Source: Mimachlamys varia
Lineage: Eukaryota > Mollusca > Bivalvia > Pectinida > Pectinidae
Assembly (NCBI GenBank): GCA_947623455.1
Contig: OX392533.1
Location: 33,788,229-33,852,228 of the forward strand
Reading direction: 5' to 3'
DNA length: 64,000 nt
Part shown: one piece after another, positions 1-10,428 of the stretch
Layout: each line of letters opens with the position of its first letter
How positions within the stretch are numbered: position 1 is the stretch's first letter
The notes under the pieces: model-generated
The model's input: only the letters and a program-made list of their open reading frames with translations
Told to the model about the DNA's origin: nothing
Database searches by the model: none
Program-made: the position numbers and the translations under genes

Positions 1-502
1 TGATTTAAACCTAGAGTTATTTATATGTGAAATTACATTGATACATTGTATCACAAATTTTAGTACGTTAAAGATGCCAGTCCCTGAAAAATTATTTTGC
101 TAAATGCCGCTTGAATTGACCCCGGATGGAATAAACATCTCCGCACAATTTCCGCGAATGTAACAGTTTTTGATTTATAAACATATTTTATTTTTGTATA
201 AAATATATACAATGGGATTGTAGACGGAGAGAGACGGAGAGAGAGATTTTCTTTGTTTTACTTTTACATAATATGGGTAATCGTTTCCGACACCGACGTA
301 ACAGTACCATGCAACAGTCGACTGTTGCATCCTGGCGTAACTTTACCAGGTTTCAGTCTTTTTGTGGATTTTGTGTACAGTACCGGGAGAATAAACAAGC
401 CTCCCCTCTTAGCCCCACCCACCATTCCACCCAGCCACCTTTGCGCGCGCTACTGGCCTGTCCAATTTGCTGCTATTGCGAATTATATCATCATGTTATA
501 AC
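1..502. other. Non-genic leader stretch
   Basis: No convincing exon is visible. The only local structure is a short purine-rich GACGGAGAGA microrepeat near 223-246. The overlapping short open frames at 253-521 have no recognisable domain and biased composition, so I do not treat them as genes. Confidence 0.5.
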
Positions 503-509
503 AACATTG

Positions 510-911
510 CGTATCTCCTAATAACGAGATAAGTTATCTCGTAATAACGACTTAGCGTATCTCGTAATAACGAGATAACTTATCTCGTAATAACGACTTA
601 GCGTATCTCGTAATAACGAGATAACGTTTCTCGTAATAACGACTTAAGTAAAGCGTATCTCGTAATAACGAGATAAGTTATCTCGTAATAACGACTTAGC
701 GTATCTCGTAATAACGAGATAACTTATCTCGTAATAACGAGATAACTTATCTCGTAATAACGACTTAGCGTATCTCGTAATAACGACTTAGCGTATCTCG
801 TAATAACTAGATAACGTATCTCGTTATAACGACTTAACGTTTCTCGTAATAACGACTTAAGTAAAGCGTATCTCGTAATAACGACTTAGCGTAACTCGTT
901 ATAACGAGATA
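510..911. repeat. Palindromic tandem array, TCTCGTAATAACGAGATA type
   Basis: About 400 bp is built from alternating modules TATCTCGTAATAACGAGATA and CTCGTAATAACGACTTAGCG. TCTCG and CGAGA flank a near-symmetric TAATAA/TTATTA core, so almost every module is an inverted repeat and the array could fold into many small hairpins. Spacing varies, and a few modules carry the extra phrase CGACTTAAGTAAAGCG. No conserved direct repeat with unique spacers is present. It is a short satellite-like array with no coding capacity. Confidence 0.85.
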
Positions 912-950
912 AATATTTTTTTCATGTGGTACTAATCGGCTTTCGTAATG

Positions 951-992
951 ACTAAATTTAAAAGGTGCGGCATATATGTGTGTTACGTCATC
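951..992 (-). repeat. Terminal fragment of dispersed repeat family A
   Basis: The text ACTAAATTTAAAAGGTGCGG followed by TGTGTGTTACGTCATC is the reverse complement of the start of the ~330-bp family A elements (full copies at 33615-33942 and 62361-62688). Only the terminal ~40 bp is recognisable here. Confidence 0.6.
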
Positions 993-2120
993 TTAAATGC
1001 AGCTATCATCATTGAATGAATGTCAGATTATTTTGTTGTTACTATTAATGCAATATTGATGCAGTAGGTAACCTAACGCCATTCTATCTTTTTGGCACCC
1101 ATATTGCATTCATATCCCCAATACATACAAACTGACGGACGATCATTGCTTAACTACCGAATAATGGAGCTTAAGTAAAAATTAGATGTCGTACTCTGCT
1201 TCATAAAACTGTTGTTAGATAAAATTCACCACCAAAGTGCAAAAAAAACACTCGTAATGTGCGATGATTTATCATGGCGATGAAATATCTTGTTTTTATT
1301 GGGACATTTGCGAAACATTAGCTCGAAAAAGATAACTACGATATTAAGCTTTAGCCTTTTATGCATCACAAGTTTGTGTCTTGAATAATTATATACAGTA
1401 CCACCAAAGTACAAATAGAACACTGGCCATGAAATATCTTGTTTTAATTGGGACTTTCGCGAAACATTAGTTCGAAATAATTAACTACTCTACGATACTA
1501 GGCTATTGCCTTTTTATACAATACATGTTTGTGTCTTGAATAATGAGTACGATTAGTACTATAGACGGAACATTTATCAATATTATGTCATGTTTTTATC
1601 TTCATAAATAAGCTTACTTTTTCTTTGGATAATACTTCTAGATAACGACTTTATTTTTTTTTCAGTTCAGATTGACAAAATTGTGAGAACAGTAATATCA
1701 AGTACGAAGGAGCATAAGGCCATGTGGGACATACAAATGTCGTTTTCTCATGTTTAAAAATAGAAATTTTAAGATAAAACGCGAAATTTCGACTTACAAA
1801 CTTGCAACTCAATATAACAACTCGAATTTTGAAGTGAATTACTCGAAATATCAAATGCTTTGGTTTACTTACACAAAAAAAAAACTTATTTTATTTTATT
1901 TCTATATATACTTAGAAATTCGTAATTACAAAATCAATACATGTCATGATACCAAACGGTGAGATACGATTCAAATAGTTGTACTACAAAATGTGAGAAT
2001 TAAGAATACATTTCACCATTTCTGGTTACGGTCTAGTTTTAATCATTCCTTCTAGTAGGGAAAACGTTTTTGTGATATGCTCAAAGGAGAATGTTCAATA
2101 TGATTGAAATGCATATCCTT
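993..2120. other. AT-rich intergenic DNA with a diverged duplication
   Basis: No exon is recognised. Two related segments, around 1215-1420 and 1395-1560, share phrases such as GAAATATCTTGTTTT, GGGAC, CGCGAAACATTAG and TTGTGTCTTGAATAAT. This is a local direct duplication of roughly 180-200 bp that has since diverged. Confidence 0.45.
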
Positions 2121-2124
2121 TCCG

Positions 2125-2450
2125 TTACGTAAGGATCTGACAACACCCCATAAGAGGTCATGTTCTGGTGACCTTTGTCGCCTCTTCACTTCACATTAAT
2201 ATTTTCCAATGACGCTGTCATTTGCAGCAATTCATTTCGTCACAACATTGCATATAAACGTTTTTGTGACGAAATCATTAAAAGCACAGATACGATTATA
2301 CAAGCTTTATCGCCTCAAACACTCACATTTCAGATTCTGAAGTAGTAATTTGGCTAATGCAAAACGTCACCGGGACATGACCCCCTATGTTATGTTACCA
2401 GATAATGACGCAACAAAGTAAGTTTACGTAACGGCGCGGAGATCAAGATA
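2125..2450 (-). repeat. Dispersed repeat family D with internal inverted repeat
   Basis: This is the reverse-oriented relative of 53440-53870. Both contain GGATCTGACAACA, CATAAGAGGTCA, GACCTTTGTCGCCTCTT, a pair ATTTCGTCAC and GTGACGAAAT facing each other, GGGGGTCATGTCCCGATGACC-like text, and GCGCGGAGATCAAGAT. The internal facing pair suggests a foldback-type element. No protein-coding remnant is seen. Confidence 0.7.
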
Positions 2451-2977
2451 TCATTTTAATTAGATTGGAGAATTGTTCACTTATTTCATCATATCACTGA
2501 AAACAATGCGATTTCTACTTTTAATCAATGTCATCATCTACCTTCCTGTTATATACCTACATGTTACAATAATGTTTTCCAAACTAAGTATACCCGAAAA
2601 AAACAAACACCTAATCGATAAGTTGATAACAGGGCATGACTAACGTATTTGCCGGCGATATATTCCCGTAACTAGGTCATGGTAGTCCCTGGTCACTACA
2701 AGTGACACCATCCAAACATTAGACTACTGGAACGTTTATGTTTTCCCAAGTTTGCATTGTCCATAAGGAATATACATATTACTTTTCTGTCACTGTTTGA
2801 AAAGATCGATGCTAACGACCTCGAATGAATACGACGCGGAGAGAGTAGGCAAATATAACTATAGCTTTCCTAGGAACATATATTTTCTATTCTCCGTGCT
2901 GATTTTAAACGTTTAAGCAGCGTTTCAGAGACAATTGATGAGTTGTAATACGGTAGGAAGTTCATACACCCCAGGGC

Positions 2978-3195
2978 CGGGGTGGCCAAGTGGTTAAGGT
3001 GTCAGACATTTCACTACTACCACTAGCCCTCAACGACTGGGTCCCATGATTTAGACCTACACGGTGCAGTCACAAGGTGCTTGCCATATGTCGGTGGTTT
3101 TTAACCAGGAACTCTGGCTTTCCTCCACCACACAAACCTATCACGTCTTCATATGAAAATAGCTCTTAATAAGACGTAAAACAAAAACAAAAAAA
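2978..3195 (+). mobile_element. tRNA-derived SINE, Leu/Ser-like head (family S1)
   Basis: The head GGGGTGGCCAAGTGGTTAAG resembles a class II (Leu/Ser) tRNA A box. A degenerate B box region with ACTGGGTCCCATGATTTA follows, then the body ending in AATAAGACGTAAAACAAAAAC. Reverse-oriented relatives lie at 45325-45548 and 46282-46420. The degenerate B box suggests an old copy. Confidence 0.7.
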
Positions 3196-3534
3196 CCTAA
3201 AGCAAAACCAATCACGTACTCAACTCCTACACATGAAGTTGTCTTATAGAAATCCTTTTAATATTGACACTTCTAACGTAGTGCGTAACATCCAATATTG
3301 GTCATTACTAAGCAAATACGTCTGAATATTCTACTACTCCTAAGTTTAAATGTAAGAATATTGCAAAAGAAATCCTTTGTTACGGAAAAATCGTGAATTA
3401 TTGTTGTTATTTTGCTTATTAATACTTTTTAAACATACCACCGTCTTATTTTAACATTTGATTGCATAAAGTGGTAAGCTAACTTCAAAGATGCCTTAGT
3501 TCTCACTTTGATGACCTGACATTTACAAAAATGT

Positions 3535-3650
3535 GTCCTAGATTTGATCATGAAGCAGAACACAATTACTCTTCCGGAACACCAGGTCTTATTATTTTGA
3601 ACTTTCTTAAGAGTCACTGTGCACATAATGTCCTTTGTTTATATTTTGCC
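3535..3650 (+). repeat. Dispersed repeat family B, partial copy
   Basis: It shares ATGAAGCAGA, CTCTTCCGGAACACCAGGTC, TTATT and TCCTTTGTT with other family B copies at 4338-4508, 10985-11195, 13585-13720, 20225-20325, 23850-24030, 34335-34530 and 55562-55675. Confidence 0.7.
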
Positions 3651-4337
3651 CATATGTTTATAAAATTCAGAAAGTGATAATGCACGAATATAATATGTTC
3701 CCCATCCATTGATTTTGAAAGGTCATTCTGATACCCCTTGCCTCTAATCTTGTCTTTACTGTCTCCTGAGTCATGGGGCTGGCTTGTAACTTGGCTATAC
3801 GTGACTGTTGTGTCTAACACTGTATAAAACCCTGTCGTCTGCTCCGCTTTGAGTGTACCCCACCGGTAAAGCTGTGTGTAGATAGGAGTAATATGCGTCA
3901 CTCGAGAAAAAATACATCCAGTCAATGACTGTCTTTATACAGCACTGTTATATAACGTATTGAAAATTTTGTAAAGATGAAATGTTGGTTCAGTTTTATT
4001 TAATAGATGTGCTTGCATTTGTTTGTAGATAATATGGCATGTAATATATTGACCTTGTTGTATATGTGTTTGTATAACAGGTAATGGCAGAGGATTTTTT
4101 ATATTAGCTTTTTCGCTATTGAACTATCTCCACCTGATATTTACTTTGACCTTACACACGAAATTGTTCTAAATTGTTTATATGAGGAAATGGCTTAACA
4201 TTAGGTTAACCAATACCTGTCGTACACAAAGATGTATTGTTCAAACTTATAAGGATTTAATACGAGTCATTTTTTCAGATTCTTATCTTTCAAACAACTA
4301 ATAATTCCTTAATGAATGAATTGCATGTGTTTACAAG

Positions 4338-4508
4338 GTGGGTGTCGTTGATGAAGCAGAGGACGCATACCCTTCCGGAACACCTGGTCTTATTCTCTTG
4401 TACTTTTACGAGAGTCTCCATGTAAAGCTTTCCTTCGTTACTATTTTGCCTCTAGTTTAATCGATTTTGAGTTAGAAGTATGGTTTTGTTGACGCTTTGG
4501 TATTTCTA
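4338..4508 (+). repeat. Dispersed repeat family B copy
   Basis: Reads GGTGGGTGTCGTTGATGAAG, then CTTCCGGAACACCTGGTCTT, then a segment ending in TAGTTTAATCGATTTTGAGT and GTTGACGCTTTGGTATT. This is one of the clearest copies. No terminal inverted repeats or tRNA head are obvious, so the class is unknown. Confidence 0.75.
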
Positions 4509-4510
4509 CT

Positions 4511-6275
4511 AGGGCCACTTAACTTAGTTTGTGCTCTTTGATCCTTTGTATTTCTTTGGAGTATCATTTCAACATCACTGGTTGTATTACTATAGTGTGG
4601 TTTGGTTTGACTTGGTTGTATGTCCTTTTATCGACTATGGTCAGTTATGGACGGCCTGTCGGTGTATGCGATGTGGATGTATGTGTTGTGTGTGTGCATA
4701 TTTCAGAGACTGCTGTATGTTCGTGTAAGCCTTCTCGCGATTGCCCGGATGGTTTTTTTTCGATTCAACGTGCTATCACACTGAAGTATACTGATGAAGA
4801 CTCCTAGTAAAACTTCAAAATGTAATACAGAGCCCATAGATATGTTTAGGAGTTTAGACAATGTTAAATAATTTCAGTGTATTAAATAAGTTTAGTTTTA
4901 CAGACGGTCCTTCCTTTCGTTGGGTATGAAACACCACAGTTGATACGATATACGCAGATAAAGAAAAACAAGTATTGTGGTTCTGATTGTGTCTTGTCAT
5001 CGCGTTCCAATTGGTGTTTCCTCATATATGATGTTATTTTTTTGTAAACAACTGAATTATTTTCCCTCTTCTCCCTTTATTTCATCAAACTTTTCAGATA
5101 ATATTATATAATGGTGATAGGGTTGTGCAGGTTTGTCATTTAAGTGTGTATACACTTTTAACCATATCATGTTAAATGTCAAACGTACACATTTAATGTA
5201 AGGGAGATAATCTCATTGCAAATTGCTTCTCAAATTCTATTACAAGTCAACTTAAATCGGTCTCAACCTAGTGTTTTATAAATAAATTTAATAGTGTGTA
5301 GGTATACGAACGTTGTTGGATCGGCAAGTATATTTTAACGTTCAGTTCAAAAAGGTCAATAATTTAAACTTAGATAATTATATTATTTTTGTGTCATGAG
5401 ATAATTAAACATTAACTCGCTGACCCCTGCAGACGGATTTAAACTCTTCCGATTCAAAGGCTTGAAGCGTCAATTGTGTTTAAGGGGTGAATGAGGGGTT
5501 AATTGAATAGAAAAAAATGTAATTGAAAGTAAATTTGATCGTTTCGTTGAATGTATAGTTTAAGTAATTTTATACCAATAAAATTGTTATTGACCATTAA
5601 TTATTCATACAATTATAGCTTTGTTATCGATTGCGTGTTCAATGCTTGTCTTGAATATTGGTATTTTAAGTTGCATGAATGACATATCATTCAAAGTGTA
5701 ATTTGGTTGAAGTACATGAATTACATGGACACGTACACAGCGTGTGCGATAGGCGTTATTAGGCACGATTCACTTTGCGTTGGTGTGAGAGGCAGATTAT
5801 CGTGATATTTCTCGTTGTTTAATTGATATAACGCCTTCACTTATAAGATGAAGGAGGTGTTATGATGAGATCATATCCTCATATCATACTAAATTTGATC
5901 AAATAAAACAGTATTACAGATTAAAAAACCAAAACAGATGTTACGTTAAAATGTATTGATTTAGAAGAGATTAGTTGAGGTACATTTAGGGTGAATTATG
6001 GTCTGGTAACGATTGCGGGGGCATCAGACTTTTGTTATTGCTCTTTGCTCGTAAAACACGACCTGACATTTGAAAGCGTGATCTGCCTAGTTTGCCCGTT
6101 TTAGTTCGTTTGCATGTCAGTGACGCTACCAATGTTCTACTGTCGCACAGTAACATTGTGACAGGGATGACACTGCGCCTACGTACATTGCTTAAATCGC
6201 GGGGTCTTCTTAAAGGGATGTAGGCAAACAATTACTCTGGGAGATGGCTTAATATGAGAGTAAACTCTTGTTGAA
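4511..6275. other. Intergenic DNA without recognised gene
   Basis: Short open frames at 4529-4807 and 5986-6231 look like chance frames, with no domain, no splice context and no similarity I recognise. The interval contains one 91-bp family F element (5412-5502). Confidence 0.5.
5412..5502. mobile_element. 91-bp TTAA-ended inverted-repeat element (family F), copy 1
   Basis: Begins TTAACTCGCTGACCCCTG and ends GGGGTGAATGAGGGGTTAA, so both ends are TTAA and the termini are imperfect inverted repeats. It is exactly 91 bp, the same length as the copies at 24929-25019, 39999-40089 and 40090-40180. Confidence 0.7.
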
Positions 6276-6280
6276 CTCTT

Positions 6281-6470
6281 GGTGGTCGGGCGGTGCAGTG
6301 GATAGCGCACTTGCTTTTCACCAAGCCGGCCGGGGTTCGATTCTCCGACCGGACGTGAAAAGGTATGTGGTCACCTGCCTGACCACGTGAGCTTTATCTG
6401 GGTACTTAGGTTTCCTTCCTCAATAAAACCCCTCGCGCGCTAACATCCGCGACAACAAGAGTGATTAATA
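6281..6470 (+). mobile_element. tRNA-derived SINE (family S2)
   Basis: The A-box-like GGGCGGTGCAGTGGATAGCG and B-box-like GGGGTTCGATTCTCCGAC lie about 35 bp apart. They are followed by a shared body CGGACGTGAAAAGGTATG, TCACCTGCCTGACCACGTG, GGTTTCCTTCCTC and GCGCGCTAACATCCG. Relatives lie at 16811-16925 (+), 23575-23755 (-) and 31250-31350 (partial). Confidence 0.75.
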
Positions 6471-6504
6471 TAATATCAGTTGGATAACTTGTTTCATAAT
6501 TGTT

Positions 6505-7050
6505 GTTTAATAAATAAAAGTTTTTATTACATTTTTACCAGTAAAATGTCAGAAAAAATCATCTTGATAAAACTTATATCATCACTGCTTATATCATCAC
6601 TGGTGATGATATAAGAAATCTTAGTTTCGGTTTGATATCATTGCGCACTATTTGTGTACTATTTTTTCGTTATTCTATAATTAAATCATTTAAAGTAAGG
6701 AAATTAAAACTCTTTATAGTATTTTGGAAATAAATAGATATCTAAAGGATGTTTTTGTATGTTTACTATATTTTGAACCAAAAATAGAACTTCATCCTGT
6801 GGCGTTTTAATATTCTATTCTAAGTCCCAATCAGTTTTAACACCAAATTTTAAAAATGAAATCAGAAATTTGGGAATTTCGAAAATAAAATAAAAAGAAA
6901 ATTCAATGGTTTCCTAATAAATATCAAATATGTTTCATTCGTATGGCAGATTTTAAATATATTTTCACTCGTGCTACGCACTCGTGAAAATAAAAAAATC
7001 TGCCATACTCGTGAAATATATTTAATATTAAACGGCAAAACATTGAATAT
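6505..7050. repeat. Foldback-rich region related to family G
   Basis: Starts with TTTTTATTACATTTTTACCA, the terminal phrase of family G (see 52553-52917). It contains a near-perfect palindrome at 6588-6615 (CTTATATCATCAC, 2-nt centre, then its complement). Near 6945-7005 ATGGCAGATTTT faces AAAATCTGCCAT around TTTTCACTCG/CGTGAAAAT text. It appears to be a rearranged copy of the element. Confidence 0.55.
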
Positions 7051-7051
7051 C

Positions 7052-8450
7052 CTCTATATATTTTAAACTATTGTTGCCAAATCTCATCATATCTTAATAA
7101 TGTTTATATTGAATCTTGTATTGTACATATATGTTAATAGAAAAGTGTTTAAACCAATCAATTAAGTTTTGTGTCCCTGCTTTGTTTGCTTAGTCATTAT
7201 AACAACAATAACAATTTATAACAGATGCAAAAGGGAGAAATATGATAATACTTCATACATATCTTATCTATTTAAACATTTTTAATATATCATGTCTGAG
7301 CGATTTAAATGAAACAAACATGTAATACTGACTTAATCACTGTTGGATTATCGGCAGCTGTCCTCCATTAAGTACCCCACAATATGAAGTTTTGATTGTA
7401 ATAAGGCATACAATGGAATCTGGTATGACTGTTAGACAAGGACGCTTATACCAAGTCACAGAAGAATTTAAAGTGATTTCTACCAAATCTAAACACAACC
7501 AAATAATGTCTGTATCTAATTTTCTGACAACATGCGTAATGCTGATAAATTAAAGTTTTGGTAAATATTTAATCTCGGTTTCCATTAGAGGATATTTTAA
7601 GTCACTGTTTTGGTTGACATCGGATTTTTTATATTGGTAACCAATACATCGAAGTCATAACTATGGATCAGTGTTGTGACATATTCTCTTTACACTACAT
7701 ATGGTTGTAATGGTTCACAATAAACAGACCATTGCCAAACATCGTGACCACACACGATAAAACCGATATCGTTAATTTAATGATTATTCATAAGTATATG
7801 TACATAAATATCAATTATCGACCTTTGGTGAGGTTAATATGGTGTTATACTAACTTGGTAGAATCAATTATTGACCGCGCGCAACGCCCGAGGTCAATAT
7901 TTTTTATTATTGGTATAACACCGTATTAACCGAATGAAAGGTCCTTAATTGTATGTTAGATTTCTGAAATTGCATTATGTCTATCTTGATAAAGCCTGAA
8001 ATTGACAGTGGGGCACTGTGACGTCGCAATGATTATGGAGCCATAGATGCAGTATTGACTCGATGTTTCTAAAGATAGAAACATCAGGTCGATACATAAA
8101 ATAGGGACCTCCATGTGACGATATTTTGACCAATAAGAATTGAGAAAAGTAGGACCAGGTATTTTTAACGCATGATATGTTACATCAACTGAGGTAATTA
8201 AGTATAAATTCAAATCGATTTTATAACGCGATAACAGCAGCACTCATTAGTTGGATAAGACGTGGAACGTCGGCGTCATATGTACAAATGATACCGGACA
8301 ATGTGACACGAACGAGCTTGAACGAATTCAGCTCAAAATGTGCACAGAAACGTTACCAACCCTGCAGGTTCTGGCAGAGTAAAATCCCTATTTCAAAGTA
8401 TGTTAGCGTCTGCGTTTGTTTTATGCTGGGGCTGGCTTCAGAGTATTCTA
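7052..8450. other. AT-rich intergenic DNA
   Basis: No gene is recognised. The only distinct structure is the foldback at 7832-7931. The open frame at 7956-8243 on the minus strand has no recognisable domain. Confidence 0.5.
7832..7931. repeat. 100-bp foldback element
   Basis: GGTTAATATGGTGTTATAC at 7832-7850 faces GTATAACACCGTATTAACC at 7913-7931, with one mismatch in 19. Inside it a second facing pair ATTGACC/GGTCAAT surrounds a GC-rich loop CGCGCGCAACGCCCGA. The result is a nested stem-loop of about 100 nt. Confidence 0.75.
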
Positions 8451-8456
8451 TTTAGG

Positions 8457-8700
8457 GATGACGTAACACACACATATGCTGCACCTTTTAGATTTAGTAA
8501 TATATACAGTATGCCGAAAAATGCATTAAACTGCACAATACAGCTGTTTCGTCCTCCTAGGACTCTTCAGTGATTCTAGAGGCCAAGAATCCAAAATTTC
8601 TAAACTAATGTAGAAGCAGAAGGGCCAGGTGCGTGTAATTCCTTTAATTTATGAATTTAAAAATGAAATTAAACTAGTTCTGCATAATTTCAAATGGTTC
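8457..8700 (+). repeat. Dispersed repeat family A copy
   Basis: Starts GATGACGTAACACACACATA, then TGCACCTTTTAGATTTAGTA, TACAGTATGCCG, AGCTGTTTCGTCCTCCTAGG, ACTCTTCAGTGAT and AATCCAAAATTTCTAAACTA. It matches other family A copies but is truncated before the distal third. Confidence 0.8.
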
Positions 8701-9061
8701 AGTTAGGAAAGCTGGAGAGACTGACATTGTCTTTGTAACACAACACTGTTTATTCCCTTCGCTTCCTTTTTCTTAGAAGTAACAAAATACCCTTTCGACA
8801 AGAATTAACAGCTGCCATATTTTTTTTAAAAATACTTTATTATATTAACAATAACTTAAACCAAAGCACCTCACCTGGCCAATATACGAACGACACGTAC
8901 TAAATAAATTTGAACATTAACCGTGTGAACATTTATCAAACTGATTTCTGCAAATAATAATACATCAATATTATTGTTGTTGCTATAATTGTCGTAACGG
9001 AACATAAAGACCAAATATTTAAGGTTCTATGGGAAGTCAATGAGGATCTCAATGTATTATG

Positions 9062-9360
9062 TATGACGTAACACACATATATGCTGCACCTTTTAAATAT
9101 AGTAATAGATACAGTATGCCGAAAAAATGAATTAAACTGCATTATACAGCTGTTTTGTCCTCCAGGGATTCTTCAGTGATTCTAGGGGACAAAATGTGGG
9201 AATCCAAAATTTCTAAACTTATGTTAAAGCAGAAGGGTCAGGTGTGTAAAACATCTTTGATTTATGAATTTAGAGGTAAACTTAAACTTATTCTTTATAA
9301 TTTTAAATCGTGTGCTACGAAAATGTGTTTATGATGTACCGTGCCACTACTCTAATGATA
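9062..9360 (+). repeat. Dispersed repeat family A copy
   Basis: Near-complete copy carrying the same ordered landmarks as the 8457 copy plus the distal segment GTGCTACGAAAATGTGTTTA and ACCGTGCCACTACTC. It lies 600 bp from the previous copy in the same orientation. Confidence 0.8.
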
Positions 9361-9361
9361 A

Positions 9362-10428
9362 TAATAATCAGACACGGATAGTAAAAGCCAATACATTGGC
9401 TCTATTCTGTTGCTGTTTTGCCAGCAATGCATTAGTTTTAAATTAGCAGAGAAGCAGAAATGTTACATGTAAGAGAAAAGAGGGTGGATCTTTTGTTCAT
9501 CGTTGACAAACAAGTAAGACACGTATGTCTCTGTATAATTAAAACTCCTCATACTTTATGCTAGAACACGCTTTACAAAAATCTAGTACACGTGATAGCA
9601 TAGTGTATCTGTCCGAACATTGTTTTGAGACGTCCTACTGTCAATCACCTTCGTCCGTAAATTGTTTTATTTACTTATTTATTTTTGAGAAAATGCAATT
9701 CCATAAAATCATTTTCATGTTTTAAAGAGCGCCATGGATGACAAAATCTACAAGAAAAGTATGTGAAACCAATGTAAAAAAACGAAGTAATTCAATTTAA
9801 CAACAACGATTTCTTAACAAGAAAAAAATGTTTTATTAGTTTAAATGTTTTAACTTTATGACAAACAATGCCATTCCAATACCAACTACCACAAGTATGC
9901 ATATCGTTCTTGTATATCAAACACAATAGTAGCTAACTGAAAGTTACTTTTAGCCAATATTGCCGTCACACAAAACCATCCACAATAGGTACCCTCCGCT
10001 GATTTTACCCATTTTCCGTGTAAATGCAATTTCAGGCGTAAGACAGAAAATATGTTGCAAATTCTAAAAATGATTTAATAAAAAATAATTTTTACAAAAA
10101 TCAGTGATTTTGCTTCTATAATCACGATTGTATAATGAATAAGTAACATATGATATCAATCACTTTTGATTCATAAGCTTTATACCAGAATTCACAATGA
10201 GAAATTTATGTACAATGCACTATGTAAAATGGTGACACTTGGAAACATGCAAACGATGTATCAACACCATTACAAATGAAAAAGATGACAAATCATATTT
10301 TTTTTCAAAAAGCAGGATGAAAAGATTTCATAATGCATTTCGCTTCAATATTTTCAATATTGTTACACAGGGAATTAAAAAATGATACCGTAAATTGCAA
10401 TATTAATTACGTTCGTGTATATATATAC
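9362..10428. other. 3' flank of the riboflavin transporter gene
   Basis: No exon is seen. On the minus strand, AATAAA signals occur at 9832-9837 and near 9665-9670. Either could serve as poly(A) signal for the SLC52 gene, implying a 3' UTR of roughly 0.6-0.8 kb. This is inference from the hexamer only. Confidence 0.3.

Noticed and set aside
253..521. Overlapping short plus-strand frames near the window start
   Set aside because: No domain, no splice signals, and two overlapping frames of similar length indicate chance.
510..911. CRISPR-like array
   Set aside because: Modules are contiguous palindromes without unique equal-length spacers, in a eukaryotic context.
3614..3925. 103-codon minus-strand frame
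   Set aside because: It partly overlaps a family B repeat, has no recognised domain and no exon borders.
6281..6345. Functional tRNA gene
   Set aside because: Only polymerase III box similarity; the downstream SINE body is shared with other copies in the window.
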